Source: Latrodectus hesperus
Taxonomy: Eukaryota > Arthropoda > Arachnida > Araneae > Theridiidae
Assembly (NCBI GenBank): GCA_037975125.1
Contig: JAJQOW010000020.1
Location: forward strand, 1,531,911-1,595,910
DNA length: 64,000 nucleotides
Direction of reading: 5' to 3'
Every line of letters begins with the position of its first letter. Position 1 is the stretch's first letter. Under the pieces are notes generated by a model. That model saw nothing but the letters and a program-made list of their open reading frames with translations, did no database searches and was not told the DNA's origin. This document shows positions 1-11,700 of the stretch, in pieces. The translations under genes were made by a program, and so were the position numbers.

Positions 1-169
1 CTCGTTTCAAAAAGCGATTCCTTCTTTCTTCGTGTAAGGCTTTGGGTTACTTTTCCATGAGAAAATTTTTACGCCGTCTCTGTTCACAGCATAAAGAATT
101 ACATTTTAACTGTGTTATGGAAATTATTTTTATCGATATATTCGAGAAGTTTAAAGTTTCACGCTCCCA

Positions 170-372
170 AGGCACAGCTCGGGCTGGGACTCAGCCTTTC
201 ATCCCTTCAGTGGGTCGATAAACTGAGTACCAAGCATGCTTGGGAACTAAACGTTGGGAGTTTCGCATTAGGCTGACCCCTAATCGGGGCACATGCCTCG
301 CACCCCAGGGCCCCTCGGTCAGGAAAACAGAGATGGCCTTGGCTCACATGGGCTGTCGTGCGTTCAGTTTAG
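170..372 (+). repeat. SINE-like family C, partial copy 1
   Basis: GC-richer block sharing a long stretch with 31440-31560: the order GTCGATAAACTGAGTACC, AAGCATGCT, GGGAGTTTCGC and AGGCTGACC..TAATC.GG is present in both copies. This copy lacks the tRNA-like 5' part seen in copy 2. Classification as a SINE is inferred from size, dispersion and the head of the other copy. Confidence 0.6.
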
Positions 373-2009
373 AGTATTGGAGAATTTTGATGCAATTTTT
401 TTGTGCATTTCATGCAATCCCCTTCACCGCACAAAGACAGTTCGAGTGTACTATTAAAACGCAGTAGAAATAAAAATGCAGATATAGTGAAATAAAAATT
501 CATTTCAGATGATAAAAACAAAAAATGTGTCGAGTGGATTGAAATTCGAATTTTAGAAATTGATGCATTACTACAGTGCATTTTAATAGTTAAACTTACT
601 CTTCTGACCTTTGATATTAACAAAATATATGCAGTGCTAAACCAGTCCTATTATATAAAGTGTGTTTTATAAAGCACTAATCTTATAAAAAATATAATAG
701 TGTTTAAATATAGTATCCAAAGCGCAATATTTTATTTCATGTATAAATAATATGCAATTCCATCAATTTTTTAACTTTTATGTATTTTAATTTTATAAAG
801 CGCTAATCAGTGCAATTTTATTAAGTGCAAAAAAGTTCGGTAAATCTTATGATAGTGTAATGTTTAAAAATAACCAAAGAGAGAAATATTTTATTTTTAT
901 GATGGAAATAATACAGAATTCCGCCAATTTTTTACATTCATGTATTTGAACACACTCATATTTTTTAGCAATAGATATAAAATAATACAAATATGTATTT
1001 GAATCTATGAAATATATTTAACTACCGTACTATATATTGTAATGAGCATAACTGATTTTATAAATAATGAAGACGTTTGCCTTAAAATTGTTTGGAAGAC
1101 GGAAAGAAAGCACTTTAATTAGATTTATCAAATATTTTAATATATTTTATTAATAATACCAAGATTTTTAAATATTTTTTATACATGAGTTATATTGTAA
1201 AGGTTAATCTAGGTAGTAAATCTTTCATTTTGGGTTTTACAGAATATTTACTTCCCACGCGGCTTTCAAAGAAATGAGGATGTGCGGAACAGAACGCAGG
1301 ATGCGCAGGAAGTGAGAAATGCCTGCGAAAAGCATTACATATTTTTCACTTGTCATTTTGGCTACGGCATAAAAACTTTAAAAAAAAATTTAAGAATGAA
1401 AAATAAAAATTCAAAATTGAATAAAAAATTTTCTAATACGGCTCCGTGCACAGAAATTTTGATGCAATTTTAAAAATTTCTTCAGACAGAAATAAAGAAT
1501 GTCGCCAAATGATATGAGTTTTCACCAACAATATAAAATTTTCCTATTACAATTTGCCAGTACAATGCTATTGATTAAAGCACACAATTAAATGCTTTTT
1601 TGTTGTTAAAATAATGAATTTAAGTACCTTTGTGTTTAGTTATTTTTGCAATTAAATTATTTCACTAATAGTGTATTCTAAAACATTCATTTCAACAATT
1701 TTTAAAAATTAACCTTATTGATTAACATTAGATACCCACTGGGAAACAATATGAGATGATTTGAGGTCAATTTACTTTAATTTGTGTCAATTGTTTGGAC
1801 TGTCCGGATTTTACACGTGTAACGAAATTTTAATGCTGCCAAAAAAAAATTACAATCCACAGTTATAAACTACATTTCAGAGAAAGCATGTCACGTTATA
1901 GCCCACCATGCAACTGCACCTCACTGCAACAACATACATAATAATTTTTAGCATTTCAGAGTTCAAATTTTGAACATCATTATTTATAAAAAGCAACAGC
2001 AATTTTTAA
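373..2009. other. AT-rich DNA without a recognised gene
   Basis: Short open frames here are low-complexity and have no recognisable domain. The only structure I see is a diverged tandem duplication at 667-950 and a short phrase (TTTTGATGCAATTTT) present at both about 387 and 1457. Confidence 0.5.
667..950. repeat. Diverged tandem duplication
   Basis: Unit 1 (667-791) and unit 2 (792-950) share, in order, TTTATAAAGCRCTAATC, a TAGTGT..TGTTTAAA stretch, AATATTTTATTT, a GAATTCC/CAATTCC phrase, CAATTTTTTA and CATGTATTTGAAC or its equivalent. Unit 2 carries an extra insertion of about 30 bases. No coding content. Confidence 0.5.
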
Positions 2010-2220
2010 AAGGCCGTTATTGCCTGGTTGGGACGCTCGTTATCAATCTGTAGCGAGTTCAAATCCCGACCCAACCGAAGATCCTTCGTATTCGCTTATG
2101 ACGGCTGAAGCACGGTCGCGGTCAAAATATCCTCCATGAGAAAAGATGCCTCTGGGTATGACAGACCAATTCAAGGGTCTTCTAACTGTGTCTTTGCCTC
2201 TAAACTACGATAACCCACTT
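2010..2220 (+). repeat. SINE-like family B, partial copy
   Basis: The tRNA-like 5' region contains GCGAGTTCAAATCCCGACC, which resembles a B-box/T-arm. It is followed by the family B body phrases CCGAAGATCCTTCGTATTCGC, GGTC..AAAATATCCTCCATG and GGGTCTTCT. The last part of the body is missing. It abuts the Tc1 relic that follows. Confidence 0.65.
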
Positions 2221-2235
2221 ACTTTTTTGGCAGCA

Positions 2236-3845
2236 ATGGCAAAATAACCTTATTTTACCTTCTGATAACCCGTCGAAAGGCAAAATAACCACCTTTCGCA
2301 GAGTGGACTGTGGCAAGAAAGAGAGTCAGCTATGTTCCTGAAGGTTATGTTCACTGGAATGCTGAGCCCATGACGACTCCAGTGTTGTTGTCAGCTGCGC
2401 TAGATATGCCGCGAACAGCCCGATCAAGATAGCCCCACAGACTCTCTATTGGGTTTCAGTCAGATGAATTTGCTGGGAAGAAAGGTAAACTCATTTTGGT
2501 GCTCTTCGAAATACGCACCTACGCTCCCGGCCGTATAATGCCTCGCATTATTCTGCTGGTAGATGCAGTCGCTCTGAGGAAAAACAATACGCATATAGGG
2601 ATGAACATGGTCCGCAAGGACAGATGCGTACTTGTATTGATCCATCTTGCTTCCTACTATGATAGATGTACCCAGAAAATGCCAGGAAAACATTCTCCAG
2701 ATGTTCCAGCCTCCCTAATGTTCTAATTCCAGCTTCCAGCCTGGACAGTTCAGGCAATGATTGTGTGGTGTTTGGTTTTAGAGATTTCACTTCATATGCA
2801 CCAACGTCCATTTGACCAACAGAGTAGAGAATGTGATACTTCGACAAACGCTCTCGGTTGCCACAGCAGTGCACGCGTGTAGTTTCCAGCCTCGCAGCCG
2901 ATGAGCAGCAGTCAGTATATGGGCATGAGCCGCAGACGCACCAGACAGAGACGCTTGCTGAGCAGTGGTTTGGGAGACACTGTTGTTAGTCACTTGGTTC
3001 CTCTCGGCAGTCATTGCACGCGAAGCCGTTGTCGTTGCTCAAGCATGCTTCTTGTGGTTAGGGCATCAGTCTTCCACCTGGAAGAACTAAGTTCGATTCC
3101 CTATGCCACCAAAGACCCCAGAGTACATACGATAGACGTGCTCGTTAAATATGTGGACTCGAAACCCTGTGATCTGTCGTTGAGCAGTTACCATGGGTGT
3201 AATGATCTGGAGAAAACTTCCTCCCCCTCCAGATTGAGAAAGTCAAAATTGAGAAAGGAGATCCTCTGGTAATGTCAGCTATCTTGAGGAGTCTTAGAGC
3301 AAAAGTCATACTTTTACCTTCTTGGTGCTGTAACTAAACGAAATACGCTCCCTTTTGACTTAATTTCGCATAACCTTTGATTAGCGAGTTTGACTTGTTT
3401 AAGAATCATAAACGTACAAACTCTATAAGTCACAACAATAACAACGGTAGCACGTCTATTCGCCCGACCTCATCTCCGCGTCGTTCACTTCTGTCATCTG
3501 TGGCCCGTGAGGCACTACACTTGCTCCGTCACTGAATTTGGACAGTCCCATTTTGCCATGCACGGTGTACTTCTACCATTGTGGCACGCGAACAGTTCAC
3601 TCACTCAGCCGTTTCGGAGATGCTTCCACCCTTGGCCCGAAAGCCAATGATCATACCCGTTTGGAAGTCGGGTACATTGATACCTTTCTGCAATACACCA
3701 AAGATTTCAGTGTTTTCCGAAGCCCTTACACATTCTTTTATACACTTAACTGCTTTGCGTTGCCATTTTCCTTCTGTTATTGGTTACTTAATCGCGACTT
3801 CGAAAGTGCGTGGTGTTCACATTAATGTGACTGGACTGTGTATAA
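2236..3845 (-). pseudogene. Tc1-type transposase relic, split by a SINE
   Basis: Read on the minus strand, three blocks follow Tc1-family transposase order. About 3830-3460: N-terminal helix-turn-helix, with FQTGMIIGFRAKGGSISETA and then VNCSRATMVEVHRAWQNGTV. About 3045-2890: second helix-turn-helix (NNSVSQTTAQQ..). About 2720-2290: catalytic core, with FSWHFLGT, MDQYKYASVLADHVHPYM and the second-Asp motif region IYQQNNAR, in which the usual Asp of QQDN reads Asn; a frameshifted remnant of the last catalytic region follows. A family A SINE (about 3048-3456) sits between the first two blocks. Frameshifts and stops exclude function. Terminal repeats were not firmly located; CACATTAATGTGAC near 3820 is a plausible right end. 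Confidence 0.8.
3048..3456 (+). repeat. SINE family A, full-length copy inserted in the Tc1 relic
   Basis: The tRNA-like head has GGTTAGGGCATCAGTCTTCC and the B-box-like AAGTTCGATTCCC. The body has the family phrases ACGTGCTCGTTAAATATGTGG, TTGAGCAGTTACCATGGGTG and TCTGGAGAAAACTTCCTCC. It ends in the shared 3' tail (AGAGCAAAAGTCATACTTT, then ACGCTCCC..GACTTAATTTCGCATA) and an AACAATAACAAC run. It interrupts the transposase reading order, so it is younger than the Tc1 copy. Confidence 0.8.
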
Positions 3846-5179
3846 GGGGCCATCATTCGGCCTTCGTAGTGCTGAAAGGATTAATCGTAATAGCAGCCGA
3901 GAATTGAAAATAGCAGCATTTTTTAATGCTCACATATTTAGTTTTCGGTATGGTTGGTGCGTTAAAATATTTATCATTATTTTTTGTATACGATTTCATA
4001 TTCAATAGAATTTACCCGTTAAAATGAATTGCAAGTAATTTTCACATCAATTGCCCAACTGACGAGCAATTGAAATGAAGATCACAATGCTGATCTTTCG
4101 AGCATAATTTCAAGAACTATCATAACAACAATTTTCAACATAATAAATTTTATCAATACTATCGTTTTCAAATGTGAAACAGATGTATTTTTCATAGCAA
4201 AAGATGATATTTTAACAAATAAGGTTATTTCATTTCTCTCACCGAGAAATGGACAGCGAAATTCTCTCTCCAGTTGGCATATTAATATCTATCATGTAAC
4301 TTGCCTGCCGAAAAGACTTTTTGACAGATAGTAGGCAGTATTTTAAGTGTCACAAGGGAGAAAACCTGGAAAACTCACCGGAAGTCTCCTCGAAAACGGT
4401 GCATGCAGAAATCAAAAGCACGACATCCATCTTTCTTTGCTGGAGAGTGACTGAGGTCGAAATTAGGATATTTTACTCTGAAAAGCCCTGTCTTACTCCT
4501 AGGCCATCGTGAATCCTACCTTTTCATTGCTTATTTTTCTTTAATAGCTCAGTAATTCCACTCTGTTTCCTGTTAAAATCAGCCGAGTAAAGCGTCATAT
4601 TCATCATGATAATTTAATTATTTTTCATAAACTTTTCCCATTGCTACAACTGTTTGCTTGGTACTAAACATAGCTATAAAGATTTCAAAATTTATAATAT
4701 TCTAGAAATAAAAAATATGACAAGAATTTTAATGGTTAAATTTTTTTCATAAAATACAAAACTAAGGAAATTATTTAAATTTAAGTCGTTCTTGCCCATT
4801 TAAACTCTCTATAAAATGGATGTTTTGTCTAGTAATTTTCATTTTGATTTTTCTTTGTTCCATTGTCAACGTGTTAATCCATGAAATACGGCTTCTCCAA
4901 ACTATGTTTTGATCCTTACATAAAAATTCGTTTTGCTACCAAAATGAACTTCGCCTTGTTTGTCTTTTCGGTAGGCAATTTAAAGTATGCTCATATGAAA
5001 CCTAAACAAATGGTGCAAGTCTGAAAGAGAGAATTCAAAATCCCCTCAGAGAGAGACAATTCGGGGGAAAAAGACTTCAGGTATCTCCAAGCAATTCAAT
5101 AGAGGCATGTCTGTTGGAATTTGTTGACATCAAAAAATATAGCACTACCAGGGCTTTTCCTAACATACCATGGTGTTCT
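3846..5179. other. Mostly unremarkable AT-rich DNA with one repeat fragment
   Basis: Apart from the family D fragment at 4345-4510, I see no gene, RNA or transposon signal in this stretch. Confidence 0.45.
4345..4510 (-). repeat. SINE-like family D, diverged fragment
   Basis: Shares GTGTCACAAGGGAGAAAACC and GGAAAACTC with the copies at 21640 and 39130. The rest is diverged. Strand is taken from the better copy at 39040-39270. Confidence 0.45.
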
Positions 5180-5185
5180 AGAGGA

Positions 5186-5470
5186 AATTGTTGTGGCACC
5201 AGCATGCTTCCTTCCATCTAGCCCTCATTTGGGCTCTACCAGTTAGAAAGAGGCAGCCGAGTGGAGTTAGTGATTGTGAAGCAAGAACCAAGCAGAAAAC
5301 CTCCAATACTTGGCCTGTATCATTTCATTTGGAGGACACTGCGACCACGCCCAGTTTTAACTTGCCCCAGTCACCCTTAGTGAACACAATGGACCTTCAG
5401 TTAAGCCGGAATTCGTACTCACTGCCTTCCGATAATGAGTAGGTCGCCCTAACCAACGGCTAACCAAGGC
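5186..5470 (-). repeat. SINE-like family B copy
   Basis: In minus orientation it starts with a tRNA-like head (GGCGACCTACTCATTATCGG, then GAGTACGAATTCCGGCTTAA) and continues through the body phrases seen at 16100-16330 (AAATGATACAGGCC, CTGCTTGGTTCTTGCTTC, TGGTAGAGCCC). It ends in a CAACAA-type region. The match across about 280 bases is clear though diverged. Confidence 0.65.
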
Positions 5471-5759
5471 TCTTCTAGAGGAAGTTTCCACAAATCATTG
5501 TTCTATTCCTTTTCCTCTGAGAAAACATCTCTGAAGCCTGGAACATATCTGGTGGAAGAGTAGGAAAAGTAGCTGCTTCCGCCAGTGTATCAGCTGTCTC
5601 GTGGCCAGAAATACCGAAGTGAGATGGTACTCACTTAATATGCACTTCAAAATCATTAATGAATCCGTTGATAAACGCTACACCATAGAATTACAGTTCT
5701 ACATGACTGACGAGGAGTCATGTAGGGATGTAATTTGGTCTTCTGACAATGACCCAGAG

Positions 5760-6197
5760 CAGTGTTTCTCAACTCGATTTCCTCAAGGATCGGTAAAATA
5801 TTTCGGTACGTTCTCGTGTACGGGTAAATTTAATAATTCTGGCAGAATTTTTCCACATAAATAAATTATGAAGACAAAGACAATTTTTAAAGAGTAATTG
5901 GAGAATTAAGATTATTTTATGAATTATTAGGATAGATATTCAGCGTTCAAGTTATCAGCGATATTCAAGGCAGACAAAGGCACACTAAGTGTGCGGCACG
6001 GAAATTTATGATAGGCGAATAGGTACTTCGCTGTCAGTTTGTTATCATTTTTTATCATCGATTTTATTATTTTCTAAACTAGTATAATATTGTTATTGTA
6101 ATGCAGGTGCTGCTTTAATGTCTGCTGTCTGCTGATGGCACTTTGGATTTTGGACAGGTAGCTGGATATTTTGCGGGCCGGCACTTGAGAAACACTG
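5760..6197. mobile_element. Short non-autonomous hAT-like element
   Basis: The left end CAGTGTTTCTCAACTCGA and right end CACTTGAGAAACACTG are inverted copies over about 14 bases. The right end is preceded by GCGGGCCGGCACTTGAGAAAC, a form typical of hAT transposons. Length is 438 bp, with no transposase. The expected 8-bp target duplication is not recognisable (flanks ACCCAGAG and ACATCATC), so the copy is old or has rearranged ends. Confidence 0.6.
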
Positions 6198-9100
6198 ACA
6201 TCATCAGATGCATGGTTGCACTTAACCATAACAATTGCTGGTTGAATTTGAACCCAGACAGAAAATAGGACAGAAGGATTGTTCCTGTCGCTCTCTGAAG
6301 ATTGCATATCTTTAGGGATGAGCATGCAAAGTTATCTTTAGCTCTTGAGGAATAGAAGTCGGTTGCTAATCGATATTACTGAATGCATTCATTTCGGTTC
6401 CCCCTGTTCGTGTGGCAGCAACTCATTTTTTGCAGTGGAATGCTCTGGATTTCACTCCATGTGGTCAAAATTCAAATTAGTGTAAACGAATCAGGCATTT
6501 ATGCTCAATGTGCACATTTGTCGGACACATGATTGCATGTTACCAAATTATTTCTTTTGTGTCACGTGACTATGTGAATGAATCTAAAAGAATCATTCGT
6601 TGTAAACAACAATATGCGACTAATCATGTTGAAATCATGTTTCATTAAAAACCAGTTTTTTATTCTAAATAATGTACATATAGAAACGTTATTATTGTCC
6701 CTTCTCTCTTGACTCAAAGTAAGATGACTGATGCTTGCACCGAAAATTGACGAAGGATCCTGTTTTATGAAGATTTTAAGAATGTGCAAAAAGATTATTC
6801 TTTTCACTAACTTATAAAAAGAAGCCAAACTAGCATTTTGTTATTTGGAAAAAAGCAATGTTTGATGGTAAAAATAATATAATAACTATCTTTATAAATC
6901 TATGATTAATGCCTGTGCTACTTTGTAAAACATTACTTGTAAAGTAGCACAGGCAATAATCATAGATTTGTAGGTAGGCAATAAAAAACTATTTAACACT
7001 ACTTTCGTATTATTCCGATGATCATTTTCGTAAAAAAATATTTCGTTCTATAAATTTTTATACTGTTTTTTTCTCAAAATATGTGATAAAAATATCACAA
7101 TTAAACTAAATCTGCATTAAATCGAATAAATGTTTTATTTTTAATTTAAATGCAGCTAAATTGCAACCTGGGTATACATACTTTTGGCGGAAATGAAATA
7201 CATGAGTATCTATTTGAGTTTGTCTTACAATTTGCCTATTGTATATAAAGGTTAAAAAAATGCTAACAAATTAACAGTTCTATAAATATGAATGGCAATA
7301 CTCTATCACTTTTTTCTTGTTATATTGAACAGTAAATTAAAATGCAAATTTTCAAATTACAGAAAGAAATATTTTAGACTAGTATTCTCTCTGAAATATT
7401 ATTTGGATTCACACTTTGTAAGTCAGAGCTTATGCTTAATATTGATCAAAATTCACGCTGTGTGTAAGTGATGTTCTTTAGGTTTTAGTTGTATTATTTC
7501 ATCGTTTAAAAATACAAGTGTAGTTTCCGAATAATTTAATTCTTTGCTTTCTGGCACACTCTGCATAATGACCGTCTTTATGGTGGGCAGCAGACAAATT
7601 CCGAGAGTTTTATGATGTTAGATTCCAAAAATCGGCGGCGTGAAATGCAACGAAATATGCAAAAAAATTCAAAAAATTGTCCATATTTCAGCATATTCTT
7701 TTTCATAAAAATAACAATAGTAGTAACAAAAATAACGAAATAGCAATAACAAAATTTAGAAAATAAGCTTCTGCGCAAGTCACAATCTGCATCAAGAAAT
7801 TTAGCAGGTGAAAATTGAAATAGGATTTTTTGGACGATTTGCAACAGAGTCTGTTGTGAATCTCACAAGTGTCGGACAAAAGTCCTGTTAGCGTTGGGGG
7901 TTCGAGCAATATCGTGGGTAGAAAGCCTCGAAAACTGTGTCATCGATTTTACATTTCATAGAAATCAATTACTAATCGTTATTTCATCGAAGAAGACTCT
8001 TAAAAGTTGTCTCCTGCATCAAAGGTTTTCCAGTAAAAAAATATTGCAGTCAAACTTAACAACCGTTGATATAACCTTAACGCGTTTTAGACTTGAAATT
8101 AACTTTTGATAATAATCTTTAAAGAGATCAAATCATATTTCTTTTAGATGATAGCAGAATTAATTTTTCAGTCGAAATGTTTGTGGATTCATTTGACTGT
8201 CAGTTTGTGCACATTATTTTCCTTGTAGATGGTAGTAGAATTTGTCTCAAGTTCAACAGTTTGTGGATTCATTCGATTGTCAGTTTTTACTTGGAAGATT
8301 CAGTTCAGAATCTATTTCAAACTGTAAGTTCTAGTCGAAGGATTTCTCAGGTGTGAAGAAATGAATCTGATGTGACAGACATCAAAGCTGAGGTCAAATG
8401 ATAAGATTTTATAAATGGATTCCCTTGGTAAAGCATACGCTTTACTCAGTTTAACATGCATTTGTAAGGATTACCTAGGACTATACTTTTCAACTTTTGT
8501 AAGTAGACATTGGAAACGTATAATAATAGTTTTATAATATAATTTTAAATTTTACAATTAGTGCACCTGAATTTTATTTTAAAGTTAAATGAGAAAATAG
8601 GCAAGTCATTTGTAAAAATAACATTGTATAGTGCTATATTTGGGGGAAACAAATGCACCATTCCTTATATTCAAAATCTTGTAAAAGAGTGGCACAATTT
8701 TTTGCTGTGAGACATTTTGTGCAGAAATCAGCTGTTCAAAAGACTTTAATTTTAGAGAATCCGATTTCTGCGCCATTTTCTCTTTCGAAATAGATTTGTG
8801 TCACAGCCAAGGGATGATGCTGCTGTTCTCTGAAAGATTCTCATTTAGACATTATTTTAAATTTATCAAAAAAATAATAAATTTGAATAAAAAAGTAACA
8901 CATAAAAGGAAAAATATTTTTTTTCCAAATCATAATGAGGAAAGAAAATCTTAAACTAATAAGTTGAATTTATATACAGATCCCGGAAGTGTGTATTTAT
9001 GACATTAAAGCAAAAGAGTTTCGTGAACCTATTGAGTCAAATTTAAAAAAGAAGCGATTGTTTTGGTTTAAGATCTGAATATGTTTTCAATTGCATGCTA

Positions 9101-10084
9101 AATCAAGCACAAAATATTGAATCATCTTTCTAAATTACTTTTATGGTCATTTCTGAAAAAATTAATAGATTTCTAAATACAAAATTCATATAACTTTAGA
9201 AATTCAACCTTGTTTCCTTTAAATCAAAACTTAACAATACATTGCACCCCTAACAAAGAAATATTAGGATAAAAAAATGAGTGCACAATTCACAGTGTTC
9301 TCAAACTTACGTAAAATGCAAGTTTTATGAAAATATTTTGTAAAGGTAAAGTACACTTGTTATTCGTAATTTGAGCGTTGTTAAATGTATACATGAGGTT
9401 GGTAAATGAAGGCTCACGTGACTTACTAAAGAACATTGAGAATATATATATATATACTCTTTCCTTCCATTTGCATATGGAATTGAGATCTTTAAATTGG
9501 AATTGAGTTACACAACATATAAAGTTTGCTTAAATAATCAATACGTTAACTTTATTTTCACATACACATAACTTGATAAATTGACTCTAGTAACAATGAT
9601 TTGAAATTGTATCAAATCATAAAATAGTGTAAAACAATTTTTAGTAATGATAGCTGCAACTGAGGTATTTAAATGAAAGGAAATTTTAAAAGTAGCGGTA
9701 AATTAAATGCTAAAAAATCACATAAGAAAATAAAAAATAATTTCTCAATATAAATAATAAAATTTTATCTATAAATACAATACGCAATCATAAAAGTTAA
9801 TAATGTTCACACAATTTAATGAGACAGGAATTCATATGGATTATGGAATGACTCAAATTAAAAATGTTCAAAAATATTGAGAAGACACTGAGCCCATTCA
9901 TTTATCAAAGAAAGTCAGACTTGAAAAGTTTTTAAATTTTTACAAATTATGAAATCAATCTGAAAATTTAAAAAAGAGTTTTTTCATTAAAAATTGATCC
10001 TTAAATTCAAAAATGAAAAAATGCATCGTTAAATAATAGGAAATATTATTAAACAATAAATACTAAATTACAATGTCACATAAG
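6198..10084. other. AT-rich DNA without a recognised gene
   Basis: About 3.9 kb with only short, low-complexity open frames. The notable feature is the long hairpin at 6891-6974; otherwise I see nothing. Confidence 0.5.
6891..6974. repeat. Near-perfect long hairpin (pre-miRNA-like size)
   Basis: 6896-6924 and 6941-6969 are inverted copies matching at 28 of 29 positions, around a 16-base loop. Wobble and Watson-Crick pairs extend the stem to 6891/6974. The stem contains TGCCTGTGCTACTTT on the left arm. Size fits a pre-miRNA or a small foldback element. No conserved miRNA seed was recognised. Confidence 0.6.
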
Positions 10085-10560
10085 GGAAAATATATGAATA
10101 CAGGTTTCATTTTTAAGCAATGAATCAATGTTTATTTCCCATTCTTCATCGAACTATTAAAAAACAACGAGTCTTGAATATTTAAAAGAATGTTTCCATG
10201 GTCACTTCCTTTTGGCATTGACAAAAAAGAATTTAAACTTTTGCGAAAATATTAAATTCGTTAAAGATTCACAAACACTATTTTAATTAAATATTACTTA
10301 TTAAATTAAAAAACTAAAATATTTTATTAAATATTTGCAAATGTTCTTTAACGGAAAACGCTCGGCAACACTAATCATTGTTAAAAACGCTCCCATACAA
10401 GCCTTATTTTTAAACAATTAATCAAAGCTTATTCTAAATTCTGCATCGAACTATCGAGAAGCCCGGAGACTGAGCGGAATGCTTTCACGGGCCCTTGGAA
10501 AGGACGAGAATAAACCACGGAGACTAAAACGCAAAAGAATTTGAAACAATTAAAAGCTCT
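10085..10560. repeat. Diverged direct duplication leading into a GC-rich island
   Basis: The block at about 10100-10260 and the one at about 10400-10560 share the order TTTTAARCAAT.AATCAA, TTC.GCATCGAACTAT or its equivalent, a GAATG.TTYCA phrase, a CTTGG/CTTTTGG phrase and AAAAGAATTT. The second copy is much richer in G+C, as if one copy stayed under constraint while the other decayed. Confidence 0.4.
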
Positions 10561-11113
10561 GACTATTTAAAGCTCTATTTTTCTGCGCAGCACCCACCAT
10601 CGAAAACCAGCCGGGCATAAAAGCAGCATCTCCGGCGACCCAGTGAATGACCTTCCCAACCTTTGTTCTTTTCTGTGGTCCCACACCGACCCCTATTAGC
10701 TGCTGGCCAAGTTCATTAACCAGCTAAGGAGCTGAAAAGGATATTTTGCTTTTCTTCAGTAGCCTTCGTGACGCGCGAGGTCTGTTGTCTCTGGTGAATG
10801 GAGCCATTGTGTTGCGGCGGCAGAGATTGTCTTCGCCAGAAAGCATCGAAAAGCTGTGTTCAGGAATTACAAGGAAAAGCCCATTTCTTTTCTGTGTGGG
10901 AGAGGTAAAAATAAATTTCCTTCACAGTGTAGTTTCAACGAAACAGAATACAACCCCCCCTACCCTACTCAAGATCAACGCTTAAGGACAAGCCTGCCGT
11001 GGACAGTTACAGCGAAAACAATCAAAGATAACGAGATCTCGCCAAGGTGGTTTCAAACCAGAGCGCGAGGTGAAGTGTTCATTTATTTCTTAACAGATTC
11101 TGAAGACGAGTGA
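10440..11113 (+). promoter_or_regulatory. GC-rich island: candidate promoter or first exon of an unseen gene
   Basis: About 670 bases with much higher G+C than either side. A CATAAAAG box lies at 10616, with CCAGTGA about 25 bases downstream. A TTAGCTG..CAGCTAA inverted pair brackets TTCATTAACC near 10700. A polypyrimidine acceptor-like CTTTTCTTCAG ends at 10759 and a donor-like GAG-GTAAAA lies at 10905. An ATG at 10798 is open for 35 codons up to that donor. I recognise no protein. It may be a conserved regulatory element or a 5' exon of a gene lying elsewhere; no downstream exon was found in this window. Confidence 0.25.
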
Positions 11114-11455
11114 TGACTTCCCTGCAAATAAACTAGGTGCATAAATAATTCATGCGTTGTTGTTGATGAATAAAATTTGCAAGTTATAAAGACATTTAGA
11201 AAATCTAACGAATTGAAATATTTTTTCATGTAAAATGAAAAATTGATAGGAAATATTTATAGAAATTTAACTAACGCATTCCACTGGTATAATATCAATT
11301 AATAACACCAGTCTTGTTGGTACAGTACTATTTTATTCATCATAATAGTATTGTTTTATTGTGATTTCTAATTATATTTAAAAACTTTATTTAAATAATA
11401 TAAATACTATAGTATGAGTATAGTATATTTTAGTATGGAAATAATTATCATTTAA
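11114..11455. other. AT-rich DNA, nothing recognised
   Basis: No gene, repeat or RNA signal seen. Confidence 0.5.
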
Positions 11456-11700
11456 ATAACAGCGGTAGACTGGTTCTCATAATTGGAAAGTAGTGAATTC
11501 TATATCCGCCTCAAACGAAAGTCTGTCGTGTTCTATCAGGGTGGTTGCAACTTGAGGAATATAGATCACGGTCGCATGTCTTCCTAGAGAAATGCTTTCT
11601 GTAGGGGGGAGAGATAAATTCTAGGTGTCCTCTGCTCTGCCTAAGAAGACCTCCTGGGGTGCGGTAATGGCCCATGGTCATGGTAGTCATTTATTCCGTC
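11456..11700 (+). repeat. SINE-like family B, degenerate copy
   Basis: The tRNA-like head contains GGTAGACTGGTTCTCATAAT and a weak B-box region; the body contains CACGGTCGCATGTCTTCC, comparable to GGTCACAATGTCCTCC in the better copy at 16170. It is GC-richer than its flanks. Assignment is moderate because much of the body is diverged. Confidence 0.45.

Noticed and set aside
2901..3272. 123-codon plus-strand frame
   Set aside because: Antisense to the Tc1 relic and then sense through a SINE; composite chance frame.
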